Below, piece after piece: positions 1 through 11,377 of a stretch of 64,000 bases of DNA. How positions within the stretch are numbered: the stretch's first letter is position 1; each line of letters begins with the position of its first letter. The translations under genes and the position numbers were made by a program. Origin of the DNA: Plasmodiophora brassicae (taxonomy: Eukaryota > Endomyxa > Phytomyxea > Plasmodiophorida > Plasmodiophoridae). The notes under the pieces were generated by a model. It had not been told where the DNA came from. It was given only the letters and a program-made list of their open reading frames with translations, and did no database searches. The DNA lies in the NCBI GenBank assembly GCA_039704465.1, contig JASFAU010000011.1:1054001-1118000 (forward strand), in the 5' to 3' direction.

Positions 1-1112
1 TAATGCCGCTGGAGAAGACTTTGAAGAAAACTATGCAGATGTGGCTGACGGAAGATCTGCGCTTGTAGACAGTTGCGCCTGGAAGTTGAGCAATAGAACT
101 CGTGGAACCTCGGGAGATTCGCGGGCAGAGGTACCCAGTACGGTGAATGCGGAACGGGGGCGACGGCTGGAATGGTGCCGGTTGTTGTGCCGGAAGAGCG
201 ACTTCCATGTGGATGAAAGTCTCCCCGATGATGTCGGGTACCGGCCGGTGGATTTGCGTCCGGCGCGGATGGTACGGTTCTGAACCGGGGGTCGTGTTGA
301 TGACGGCGCTTGACGATATCCTGCATGGAGTCAGCGGGCGCATGCGGGTATCTAGCGTGTCGTGCATCGCGCTGTTGCTTGTTGGAGAGGCCGTGCTTGT
401 CGGACCTCAATGATCGCGCGGAAGAGGATATGGTTAGGAGCCCTTTTCTCCACCTTCGTGTCGGTTGGTTCATCGCAAAAAAAAATGTGGAGAACTACCT
501 GACAACGCTGGTGCACGACAGTGTGCGATGACTACCGATCACGCGGTGTATCGAGTAGACATGAGAATGCTGACTGAGGACCAGGGCGCGGCTGGTGAAG
601 GCCTTGGTCTCGGAACGTGGCTTGGTGCCGGAAGGTGGCTAGATGCCGGAAGGTGAGTGGCGTGAGTCATTGTGGTGGAGATGACTCATGACACCTACCT
701 CCACTACTCTCCACTCTCCACTCTCCAGAAATAGTTATTCGCAGTCTGGAAGGAGCACGACGGACCCCGATCCAGCTCAGTCCAGCTCGCCAGACTCTCA
801 CCAGGTCGAAACTTGTCCGGAAAGGTCCGACAGGACTCCCAAATGTCCCTGTTGGTGTCCCTGAGGCGCATAGCGTCTGCTGCAGTAGTATTGGATAGTT
901 GTCAACACATTTCTTAAAAGTGGTACAAACCGGCCGCTAAATGTGGTAAAAGTGGCATCTATTAATAGTTTACCACTTTTTATGAGGCCTGCATTAGACC
1001 AAACAAACTGAAGACGTTCAAACCGCCAATCGGTGGCCAGATCTCGTTTTGTGTTCCGGAAATGCACATTCTTTGGAGTAGAATGGTCGCGCAGGCTCCT
1101 GTTGTGTTCGAC
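1..1112. other. No supported gene
   Basis: Only short overlapping open frames occur here and none resembles a known protein or shows a convincing splice chain. The composition is less GC-rich at third positions than in the genes further along. Simple direct repeats such as ccactctc near 700-725 are visible. I see no RNA gene. Confidence 0.5.
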
Positions 1113-1172
1113 CATCAATCGCTCCGTAATATGACGGTCCGCGTAGACCATCATATTGTGGAGCGATTGATG
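1113..1172. repeat. Inverted repeat, 27-bp arms with 6-nt loop
   Basis: The left arm (1113-1139, starting catcaatcgctcc) pairs with the right arm (1146-1172, ending ggagcgattgatg) at 24 of 27 positions around a 6-nt loop. It lies about 60 bp left of the mariner-type element and is not part of its termini. It may be the remains of another MITE or a transcript hairpin. Confidence 0.75.
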
Positions 1173-1233
1173 TTTCGTCTTGGACCAGCCATCCCGTGTG
1201 GGAGCGACTGCTTCCGATTGCGTAATAATTATA

Positions 1234-1793
1234 TACTTCCTCCATTTCAAAATGATTGCTGCACTCGGGGAACTCGTCAATATTAAGGTTGTTTTCCTCT
1301 ACCATATACAGTGATCCACACAAAGAGGTAGATATCACTTCAATTGTTCTTGTGGTATGTAGGAACTGTAGCTATCTGTCGGAGATTTTAAATTAGGAGC
1401 CCAAACGCTCCGGATCGGGAACAATGCCGCCTGCTCTCGACCACTGGTGAGACGGACATCTGCTACTACGACAGTCCAATTGTGCTCGATGGGTACAGGG
1501 AAGAATCTTACGGATGAGCAGCGGCGCGGCGTCCTACAAAGGCTGCTAGAGCGCTCTGTGAGGAGGAAGCTCCCAAAAGGTTGCATCAGCGAGGTCGCGA
1601 AGGGGTTCTGCGTGAGCCGGAGCACCATCGGGCGTATCTGGAAGCGAGCAAAGCTTTTCTTGATTCTTACAACCGTAGTTCGTTCTAATACAGTTCGTAG
1701 CCATGCTAGAATACAGCACTTGGCATCTGGGACAATCATTTTGATGAAGCTATTTTTAGCAAATGACGCAATCATTCTGAAACGGAGGAAGTA
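1234..1793 (+). mobile_element. Internally deleted mariner/Stowaway-type element
   Basis: The ends are 26-nt terminal inverted repeats (1234-1259 and 1768-1793) that match at 24 of 26 positions and carry a tacttcctcc core like that of Stowaway/plant mariner-like ends. Each terminus includes a TA, the expected Tc1/mariner target-site duplication. The interior is only about 550 bp. It keeps a transposase-like helix-turn-helix but no DDE/D catalytic region, so it is non-autonomous. Mobilisation would need a full-length relative elsewhere in the genome. Confidence 0.72.
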
Positions 1794-1815
1794 TTATGCA
1801 TGGTACGACACATGA
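1489..1815 (+). pseudogene. Truncated mariner-like transposase N-terminus
   Basis: The frame begins MGTGKNLTDEQRRGVLQRLL and continues to a second helix-turn-helix-like stretch, VAKGFCVSRSTIGRIWKRAK. This is the DNA-binding N-terminus typical of plant and oomycete mariner-like transposases (LT-x-EQRR ... V-x-R-x-T(V/I)-x-R-I-W). After about 55 residues the frame runs straight into the right subterminal region and terminal inverted repeat, so the catalytic domain has been deleted. It is a relic, although a repressor-like DNA-binding peptide cannot be excluded. Confidence 0.7.
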
Positions 1816-2134
1816 CGTCCACGGTCCACATGTAATAATAGCAAGTGCACTTTCGTTTACTACTTGGGGTTGAACCTGTGCGCCTTCTTAACCAAGTATG
1901 AAACGACGAAGTCGACAAAACGTCGCCGATGATGGTATCTCCTTCCGGTACCCGTTCACCTATCGCTTCGAGCTTGGTCGGCACACCTGCCTGGCGCTGA
2001 CTGTACCGCTGACACGCGCTGGAGCTGCAGGCGGTTGCAGCACTATGACGGCAACGTGGCTATTTTCAGAGCGACCGTCTCGACGACGACGTCGTCCATA
2101 ACCGTTCGCCGACACGGTCGCCGGGGCACCTGCG
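1794..2134. other. Intergenic, upstream of the DUF4246 gene
   Basis: No gene is supported. This stretch presumably holds the promoter and 5' leader of the DUF4246 gene. I see no clear TATA box or other recognisable control site. Confidence 0.4.
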
Positions 2135-3989
2135 ATGGACTTGTTCTGGTTTCCGTCTGCGACGAACACGGCTGCGTACGACTTCACGTACAGGAAAGGG
2201 ATTGCGCCGTACACACTTGTTGAACAACGGTACCTGCTGATTCTGAATGACATTCTCAACAAGCGGGGCTGGCGAGACAAGATCACCGACACCAATACCA
2301 CCACCAAATGGCGGAACGAGATCTCTCAGATGAAACTCAGCGACACAGACATCGTGGAACCCGGCGACGTTGATAGGTTGTTCTCTCACCTGCTGCAGGA
2401 GTTGCACTTTTATTCGGACAGCGTGCCGGTGACGTATTCTCCAACCGGAATGCATGGCGTCACGATTTCCGATTCCCTTATCCAGCCGCCCCTGCTGGCA
2501 AACATTCAGCTCTTGCTGCGACCGTTGGAACTGGATGCGATTCGCCGTCGAGACTTTCATCCTGCAGGATCCAACGACCTCGTCATCGACGTGGTCCACC
2601 CGTCGATGTATTGCTTGGTATATGGGAGGACCATGTTCTCTCGCAATCCATGTTCGCTGGCCGGAGATGACATCTTCCAGTGGAAAGAAACCCCTGGTGA
2701 CCACGCCAGACTCAGATCTCGCGACATTTCGACCAAATCCCAGTGGATACCAGCAGATGTAACCGTATCGCAGGATGGCGCAAATGTCACTTTCGAGTCG
2801 TACATTAACGGGTTGAAGAAGTGTGCTGACAATCGAGAACTTTACGAATGCATCGAAACAGTGTTGAAGAATGTGCTGCCGCTACTGGAAATAGCTCTCC
2901 AAAGCAGGGACATCGATGTGCCCCAACGTATCCCAGAAATTGATTCAATCGACAGTCCTGACCGAGATGAATGGGCGCGAGGCGTCTTCGAGCTGTATAA
3001 ACAGGGCCTATACCCTGCATCGACGACGACGGACGGTGCGCAATCGAATGATGAACCGAGGCTGGAAATTGGGTCTGAAATATTACAATCTAACGACAAT
3101 GGGCAATCTGAGGAATCTGATGATTCTCAATTTGACGAATTTTGCGGCACGATTCTGAACGAGGACGATCGTCCAGTAAGCATTCCTATGCTTCCGGCAC
3201 GGCTGGACACTGAGCGCCTTTCTGCGCTCGTCGTACGGCCGAACAACGCTTTGAGCGGACGTCGATTGCAGGTCATCGTCAAGGTCGCCACGATCCGACT
3301 GACACCGGAAGCGCCAACGTATGGCGGTGGAAAATGGCACATAGAAGGCATGGAGAATGAGGCCATTGTGGCAACTGCCATTCTGTATTACTCGTGTTCG
3401 AACATCACGCAATCCAAGCTGTCGTTCCGGCATGCGTACGACTCTGATTCTCGTTTGCCGTCGTATGAGCAATACGACTGGCATCCAATCGAAAAGGTCC
3501 CCATGGACGACGTACGGTTACAACTATGTGCTTGACTAATCGAGACCCTGTTGTTAGGTATACGGTATCGAGAACAACGTATCGGAGAACGTTCAGGAGA
3601 TCGGTAGCGCTATCGCAGTGGAAGGACGTTGCGTTACGTTCCCCAATTACCTTCATCATCGCGTGGAGCCATTTGAGTTGGCTGATAAGACGCAGCCAGG
3701 ACATCGGTCTATCCTGGCGCTCTTCCTTGTCAACCCGGATGTGTACATCCCGTCGACAAGGCACATTCCACTGCAGCGAGAAGACTGGTTCATTCGAGAC
3801 CTTCAAGAGGCCATCGGGGGTTTCCGTATGCCGACAGACGTCGCACGCTGCGTGTCGCGCCTGTCGACTTCCACGATGACCCATGACGAAGCTAAGCAGG
3901 TCATGCGTGAACTCATGGATGAACGGATGTCGAGTTTGGCCCAGACGTCACGCAACATTGTGTCTACAATCAGCCTCTGTGAACACTAA
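2135..3989 (+). CDS. DUF4246 family protein
   Basis: Two exons (2135-3511 and 3558-3989) joined across a 46-nt intron with a gactaat branch site give 602 residues. The whole protein resembles the DUF4246 family, common in fungi and scattered in protists and bacteria. The N-terminus holds the TKWRNE and GVTISDSLI segments. The core holds SQWIPADV...ESYINGL and GGGKWHIEGMENEAIVATAI. After the intron come VYGIENN and then EGRCVTFPNYLHHRVEPFEL. The conserved H in WHIEG and the later LHHRV would suit a metal-dependent, 2-oxoglutarate-oxygenase-like fold, but that is inference. The start was chosen because the family N-terminus begins within about 5 residues of this Met. The biochemical role of the family is not established. 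Confidence 0.88.
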
Positions 3990-5010
3990 CATATGTAATA
4001 ACGGCTACATACATTCGCGTTGCCTTATAAGTTCCACACAACTTTCGACTATGATAAGTGACACTCGCCAATGGCATTTGCTCCAATTGCGTCCGTATCT
4101 GTTACTGCTCCGCGTCGGGCGTTACAACGACGTGCACGCTGAACTCGGACGCGAGTCCGTAGCATCTGTAAAGAAACGGCCCAGAACGGTCCAGGAAGTG
4201 GACGGTCTACACTCTACAGGTCCTACTTCGTGGCCTTTCGTGGCCTTTCGTGTCCGCATCGTCTTCCGCATTATCTTCGATCTTCTGAATTACATTTGAG
4301 TGCGGGCGACCCGACGTTCCGTATTCGTTCCGGCCATGCATATTCCTCGCCGTTTCGCATGAGTCGAGACCATGAAGCTTGGGACCAGGTAACGGATTGG
4401 ATCGATATGAACAGGGCGACGGCGTACCCGAGCTGACGGTATCCCGGTCAGGGCATATTGCGAGGCAGTCGCTCAGAGTCAACCCTAACTGAATATAACG
4501 TACAATAGCCAACATGTATGCCAAGGGCGACTTGGGCAGTGGCGCGATATTCGACGATGCAGAACCGACAGGAAGGGAGCGATGGAACACTCTGTCAGAA
4601 ATTCAATCAAACATATATATCGACAGCACCGGAAGCTGTTTTTCGCATGCAGCTGCCTTCGACGACGTACCAGCATGTACGACAATTGCTGTTGATGCTG
4701 GTTATGGGGCCATATGCCCATAGGTCATGGAACCATAGGCCATAGCCCATAGCCCAGCGGGACAGGGACACAACCATGGGCTATGGCCAATGGGCTATAA
4801 TTATGGCGAACTATTTGTGGTGGCGCTTCATCTCTGGTGTTCGAGAAATTTCGCGCAATCGGCAATCCACACCTCTTGCCGTCCACAACCTGGTCGCCAG
4901 CTTCCAGACCAGTCCATTCGATCTGCGGGTTGTTCCCCTCAGGACGTATGCCGGCTGGCTCCGATGCCAGCAACCATCTGCTCGGTCTGCTCACGACGTT
5001 GACGTCCTGG
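3990..5010. other. Intergenic, no supported gene
   Basis: Short frames on both strands show no recognisable domain or splice chain. Near 4690-4800 there is low-complexity sequence built from catagccca/tgggctatgg motifs that can form an imperfect hairpin (4740-4748 with 4778-4786). The promoter of the following LRR gene should lie at the right end. Confidence 0.4.
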
Positions 5011-7664
5011 ATGCCTAAGCATCATGTTGTTTCCGTTTGTCTCGTGCTGGTCGGCAGTACGGCCGCCGGCCTGGACAGTTTCACTGCAGTGAGGTCATCG
5101 GAGGCGATACGCAAACTGACCAATAGTCATGCTTTTCGGAATGGGAGCATACCACTTCCACTTAATATTAGCGTAGAACAACATTCGATGGTATGCTTAC
5201 CCAGGTGGTGGTGGCGAATGACTCTCTGCTGATGATGAACTTGTGAAGCTGATGCGATACGCGAAACGTGGCATCTTGCCTTCCGACGACGATCGCCGAG
5301 ATGTGTTCCTCATGATGATCGTTGCCCACCACTTGAACATGGAAGACGTACTGGATCGCTTGGCGGATGCTGTCGGTAGACAGTTGGCCGTTGATGTGCC
5401 CTGTCTAAGCATCTGCTCGTCTTTGCATGTATCTAACTATTTGGTAGATTCTACATCACGGTAAACGGTGTCATTGTCAGGTGCCATTTTCGTGATCTGA
5501 CCCGTGCACCGTACGTTGCAGAGTTCGAGTACGTCTGCCAGACCCTCTCATTGCAGACATCACTGCAAGAATAGCTACGAAAAACTTTCGAAACAAGTGC
5601 CTGACGAGCCTTATTAAGACGAGCCAATGCAATGGAAGAGACCTTTGGGGGCATCTGTCGAGAGTCTGGTTCGTGGACACCATTGTATCGTTGCGGACAG
5701 TGTAAGTCTGCGTACGCCGCGCCTGAGTTAGATTTATAACAAGGTTCTTATAGAGACCTCAGTGGCAACAACATCGAAACTGTTGCTGACCGGGCTTTTA
5801 CCGGATTCGCGAACTTGGTTAATCTGTTCGTAGCTGCTACTGTCGTACGTACTGGCCAATTAGCTTGCATGTGCAGATACCTGCAAAGGAACCAGATCCG
5901 TTTGATACAGCAGGGAGCTTTTTACGGGTTATCTATGGTAACCAACCTGTACGTATCGCGTTTCAACGCATCAATGGAATACCGTCAGATGACGCCTGCT
6001 GTAGAAGGTTGTCTAGCAATCGTATCAAATCGATTGAAAGTGGGATGTTCAGTGGCCTGCAGTCACTAACGACTCTGTAAGCCTCAACCTGTTAAGTGGA
6101 ACCAAACACGCGCTTTTCGCTAAGCTCTGTGCACACAGGCACTTAAACGACAACCACATTCGCTCGCTGGGGAATACTGCATTTGATGGAACGTTGTCTT
6201 TAACCAAGCTGTATGCGTCTCGAGCAAACGCAGCGCTAACTGGAACGAGCAACTAACTGATTGGGCCTGCGCAGCTGGTTGGAGAACAACTATATCCTGA
6301 TGATCAAGAATGGCTCCTTTAAACGCATTTCCACATTATCATTTCTGTACGTTGCAAAGTCAGGTATGACGATGAAATTCACGTTACTGAACCCTGCACA
6401 GGTGGTTGGAGAACAACAGAATAAGTTCAATAGAGGGTGGCGCGTTCGACGAACTGCCGCGTCTGTCCAAATTGTACGTCTACCCTCATCAGCTGTAGGT
6501 ACTTCTGAACATTGTCCAGGTCTTTGGCTGGCAACCATATCCTGACCATCGAAAACGGCGTGTTCAGCGCTCTATCATCGCTAAACGCCCTGTATCTCTC
6601 AGTGTGTTCCGCCGAGTGCAATTAACTGATTATCGGCCTTCTGGCAGGTGGCTGGACCGGAACTGGATCCAGTCGATCCAAGACAATGCGTTTTACGGGA
6701 TGTCATCGTTAATGGAACTGTTCGTATACACAGTGATCAGCGGCAACCTGAAGCAACAACCTCACTAATTACATTGGCTTTGCGAAGGCACTTGCAGAAT
6801 AATCACGTCCAGTTTATTGCAAAGGACATGTTCCACGCCTTGTCGTCGTTATTGTTTCTGTGCGTATCTATTTACCTAGTTGTATCAAACATGCACTGAA
6901 CCGACATGCGCAGGAACTTAGCGAGCAACCAAATTCAGGGAATCCAGAGCGGTGCCTTCGCTGGTCTTTCGTCGCTTCAATACCTGTAAGCATGAAACAC
7001 AGAAACACTTGTCAACTGAACTCTTGACCTGAAATTGGATAGCAATTTGGAGACGAATCACATTCAGTCGATACAAAGAGGCGCATTCCATGGTTTGCCG
7101 TCCCTGGCCCACCTGTACGTATTGAAACGTCTGTACGACAGTGCAACGCCGCTATTGAAGGCCGTTGCAGTGTACTGGTCAAAAACCGAATCCGGACGAT
7201 CAAGAGAGACGCGTTTAATGGACTACCGTCGCTTACCAAGCTGTATGTATCCCTCAGCAGATGCCCATTGTCAATTGTTATTCTGAACTCCGCTATATGA
7301 TCTAGTTCGTTGCGGTTGAACAAGATTGAATCCATCGAAAAGGGGGCATTCACTGACCTGACGTCCCTGGCATTTCTGTCCGTACTGCTGTCATATTACC
7401 CTATTGAGCACTGATGTACTGTGAGCAGCGACCTGAGCAAGAACCACATCGAGCGCATTGATAGTGGCGCGCTAACGGAACTGCCTTCGCTCACAGAACT
7501 GTAAGATAACTGACCGACAGTATTTTGTTACAGTGTGTCAATGCGTTTGCAGGGCGCTCACAGGAAACCCCTTCTGCGATTCGCCTGTTGCAATGAGACG
7601 TAAAACTTTGCAAGCCCAGGGAGACCTTTGGGGACTGCCAGCCCATGCGAGGATTCGTTGCTGA
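5011..7664 (+). CDS. Skp1/BTB-like domain plus 14 LRRs, paralogue A
   Basis: Eighteen exons encode about 563 residues. Exons 1-3 (5011-5190, 5249-5460, 5522-5701) give an Skp1/BTB-POZ-like fold: SIPLPLNIS corresponds to the VPLPNV strand of Skp1, and MMIVAHHLNMEDVLDRLADAV to its LAANYLD...L helices. A helical segment (ARIATKNFRNKCLTSLI...LWGHLS) follows, in the position a BACK-like region would occupy. Exons 4-17 are fourteen exons of 72 nt (5754-5825, 5877-5948, 6005-6076, 6139-6210 and so on to 7429-7500), all phase 2 to phase 2 and each one 24-residue LRR. The bounds of the exon near 6403-6474 are uncertain by 1 nt. The last exon (7553-7664) is a Cys-containing cap, LTGNPFCDSPV...WGLPAHARIRC. 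A substrate-adaptor role for a cullin ligase is inference. The start aligns with paralogue B. Confidence 0.78.
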
Positions 7665-8402
7665 TGTTGGCCATTGTCAACGGCGAGACCACAGCGTTAT
7701 ATATGCCATAGAGTTGCACGCAGAATAAACAGCCAATGACGCAGGAATATATCCCTGCGTAATCATAGGCTTGGGGGCAACAGCCGCGCAGCTCATCATG
7801 TGTAATCTAGCACGAATTACTCCCACTAGAGTATCAGACGGCAACCTGATCTGGCATCAAGCTAGCACGGTTGTTTCTTTGTTCGCCCCCGTACGAGGTT
7901 TATGAACATTCAGGTTCTCGTCATTTCCTCTCATCCACGCTCGTCGAGCCTATTCTCTCAGTCGACTTGCCTTTTCGTCATTTCTACTGCAATGTGGCTT
8001 CCGATGTTTACAGCATAATTGGGCAACAGCCGCTGGTAGAAGTTGCGCATCTATTGGTGACATTTATGGGAAACGCTTGCTTCCAGTACGCGGCATGATA
8101 ACGGGTACGCTTGCAGCGGGTGCTGCCATAGGGGTCGACAACGGTGTCCCATCAGCAGGTCGGTGTTTCTGCGCAGAACCCGCAGTTTCGTGAACTATTT
8201 CTGGCCAGACCGAGTGACCTCTTCCGCGGTCCGCGGTCGGGTCATTCCGTCGTCGAATGAACCGTAGAGATTGTCGGACGAAGTACGTCCCAAGGCCAGC
8301 TGCTCGTTCTTAACCCCTGACGGCTGTTCACATTCGGGTGGGGCACCACGAATGCTGTTCCCGCTCCTTCTGAGTCTTCTCGGTCTCTTCATGCGGCCGT
8401 TG
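7665..8402. other. Spacer between the two Skp1/BTB-LRR paralogues
   Basis: No gene is supported. A 75-codon open frame near 7871-8098 has no recognisable features. The 3' end of paralogue A and the promoter and leader of paralogue B should lie here. Two further in-frame ATGs for B, at 8271 and 8352, would prepend a hydrophobic stretch (LFPLLLSLLGLF). Confidence 0.4.
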
Positions 8403-11182
8403 ATGGTGAGCGCGGCCGCGTCTGTTCGTTTCGAACTGGTCGGTGGTGCAGTTGCGCGCATGAACGTGTCAGCTGCCATGGAAACTTCAGGGTTGCTTCG
8501 AAGTCTGTTCGACAACCCTGCAGGCAGTGCCGGGATCATCCCAATGCCACATGTCAGCATGGAGGAATTTGGGATGGTACGACGTCCGTACTGAGATGCC
8601 GTCATGGCGAATATATCAATTGTTGTCGCGTCTGCAGATATCACGGTATCTGCAACACGGCCGTCTGCCATCCAGTAATGCCCGGTGGAAGCTGTACGCT
8701 ATGGTAATGCTCGCCGATTACTTGGACGTTCAAGAGCTGATGGATCGCTTGGCTGATGCCATTAATGCGGACCCATCGAAACCCGGCACGTGCTCGTCTT
8801 CTCGAGTTGTCGAGTTTATAAAGAACTCTTCCGCAAGGTACTCGTTGAACCCGGCGGCAATACCATGTTTGGTTTCGACTAACTGTTCAGCGCAGCGTTG
8901 GCGTACCGCTCCCAGTCCACGTCGCCTGTGATATCGCAACCCGAATGGCCAAGAGAGACTTTCAAAGCAAGTGCATCGAGAGTCTCGTCAGGGGTAACCC
9001 GTGCGTGTCGAAAGCCCTTTGGGGCCATCTGTCGAGCGAATGGTTTTCGAACAGCTCAGTGCCGTCTTCGCGATCAGTGTATGGCACCAGCTTTGGGCTG
9101 CTCCATGATTATTCTACAACGGCTGAGAGGCGCGTGCTTTTAGAGACCTTCGTGGCAACAACATCGAGTCTGTTAAGGAGTGGGCCTTTACCGGGTTCGC
9201 AAACCTGGCCACATTGTACGTCATCGACTCCGTCGCGTGTCCCAGGCGGTGACAATTGTGGGCTGGCCTGTCCATAGGTATCTGCAGGACAACAAGATCC
9301 ACTGTATACACAAAGACGCTTTCCGTGGGCTGACATCGCTGACATACCTGTACGTATCGTCTCTCGATTGTTGTTGACACGCGTCTATCCAATGCCAAGA
9401 GCTGAAACGCTGCGCAGAGAACTTTCCAGCAATCTGGTTCCATCCATCGGAAAGGGCCTGTTCAATGCGATGCCGTCCCTAGCCACGCTGTACGTATCGC
9501 CGAGTTAACGCTCGTGGCAACGACGTTCATCGGATTTTGTCCAGATCGATCGACGGCAACCGAATCCAGTCTATCGAGAAGAACGCTTTCGAAGGCATGC
9601 CATCGCTGCAGCATCTGTATGTGCAACATGAACCACGCAGCGCTTGCGAAATATGTCAACGACTCAACACAATGCAAAGGTACCTGCAGGGTAACCGTCT
9701 GGAGCTAATCGAGAAGGGCGTTCTGGACGGTATGGCGGCCCTGACTCTGCTGTACGTACTGCCGCAGCCCGATATACCACGTCAAACCACAACGAACTGA
9801 CCATTTGACCATTGTCCAGTCGGCTGCAGAACAATCGCATTCACTCCATTGCCAAGAGCGCGTTTAACGACCTGGCGCGCCTGACCAAACTGTTTGCGTG
9901 TCCTGTTGACCGGGGCGATACACGCAGATGTCAGCTGACCTCTGTGCACAGATCATTGTCTGGCAATCGTATCCAGACGATCGAAAAGGGTGTGTTCGAT
10001 GGACTGCTGGCGCTAAAGACTCTGTATGAACTAGTGTGGTGCCGAAAGCGGTCACTTACGATTCGGGCAGATGGTTGGACGGGAACCAAATCCAGTCGAT
10101 CGAGTCCGGTGCCTTGGAGGGAGCGCCTTCGCTGGACTTCCTGTATGTAGCGAAATTCATTTCGAGGATTGAGTGGAGGACCCACTTCGGGACTTGCTCC
10201 TCCGACCACGCGGCACACGAAAGCCGACCGTCTGACTGTTTGATGTTGAGGAAAGGTACTTGGAGAATAATCGGTTCCCGTCAATCGGCAAGGACGCGTT
10301 CCGCGGGGTGTCATCTCTAAAATTTCTGTACGTGTCAGCCGGGGTTCTCCTGCTAGGCCGCTTCAATCAACACCCGTATACTAATGAGCGTCGCACAGCA
10401 AGTTAACGAGCAATAGCATTGGTTCGATCGAGATCGGCGCGCTCTCTGGCCTGCCGATGCTGCAGTACCTGTACGTACGCCATCACCTGAGTAACTGCCA
10501 AACGAATGTGCTGACCCGATCGCGATGTTTCGCAGTGATCTGGAGAGCAATCGGATTCAGGTGGTCCAGGGAGGCCGTTTCCGTGGCCTGCGGTCCCTGG
10601 CGCATCTGTACGTATGCTGTGTTCACGTCTGTGGAGTGCCACCCGCCAATGCAACGTTTCGCAGCGTATTGTCTCGAAATCGTATCCGGACAATCGAGGA
10701 AGGCGCGTTCGACGGCCTGTCGTCGTTAACCAAACTGTACGTATCATCGAACAGAACCTGGTCGTCCCGGCCCGCACACGCTTATCATTGCCGTTCCGCT
10801 AGTACTCTGTGGATGAACGAACTAGAGGTCATCGCGCAGGACTCATTCAGCGGCATGACGTCCCTGACCTTCCTGTACGAACGGTTGTCGCCTGCGCCCC
10901 GTTGTCGAGCACTGACTGGCGCATGCTCTGTGGGCAGCGATCTGAGCAGGAATCGAATCACACGGGTTGACGGCGGCGCGTTCAACGGGCTCGCGTCGCT
11001 AAGAACACTGTATGCTTCGTCGTCGCTGTGGCCGCCGGGCCCTGCAGCCTTTCGCTCACGCGTTTCGCAGTGTGCTCACGGGGAACCCGATCTGTGATTC
11101 CCCGGCGGCGATGAGGACGCCGACCCTGCTGGCCTGCGGCCGTTTATGGGGACTGCCCGCGGGCGCTGCAATCCGCTGCTGA
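8403..11182 (+). CDS. Skp1/BTB-like domain plus 14 LRRs, paralogue B
   Basis: The layout matches paralogue A: exons 8403-8576, 8638-8837 and 8896-9078, then fourteen 72-nt LRR exons (9144-9215 through 10938-11009) and a 112-nt last exon (11071-11182) equal in length to that of A. From 8403 the protein is about 558 residues. The Skp1/BTB-like part shows VRFELVGG, IIPMPHVSMEEFGM and MVMLADYLDVQELMDRLADAI. The next segment (VACDIATRMAKRDFQSKC...LWGHLS) aligns with A. The LRR consensus is LxxNxIxxIxxGAFxGLxSLxxL. The Met at 8403 was preferred because it aligns with the start of A; Mets at 8352 or 8271 would add a possible signal anchor. Position-by-position similarity of the LRR exons points to whole-gene duplication. 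Confidence 0.78.
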
Positions 11183-11377
11183 ATCGGAACGGTTTCGTCC
11201 CTTTGCGCCTGTCCAACGTGCGCGCGTTTCAATACAGAGACGGGATCGACGAAGCCACTCAAGCCAGTCTGGCCGCAGCGTCGCGCAAAACGGAACGTAG
11301 TGCGCGATGCGCGACTGCAGGTCGGAAAGTGCGTCAGTGGCCGATTGGCGCAAGCGCGGCGCCTGTCACACTCCGGC

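Noticed and set aside
4690..4800. Hairpin-forming catagccca/tgggctatgg repeats
   Set aside because: Arms are short and imperfect and the sequence is low-complexity; not distinct enough to call a functional element.
7871..8098. 75-codon open frame between the LRR paralogues
   Set aside because: No domain, no codon bias and no splice partner.
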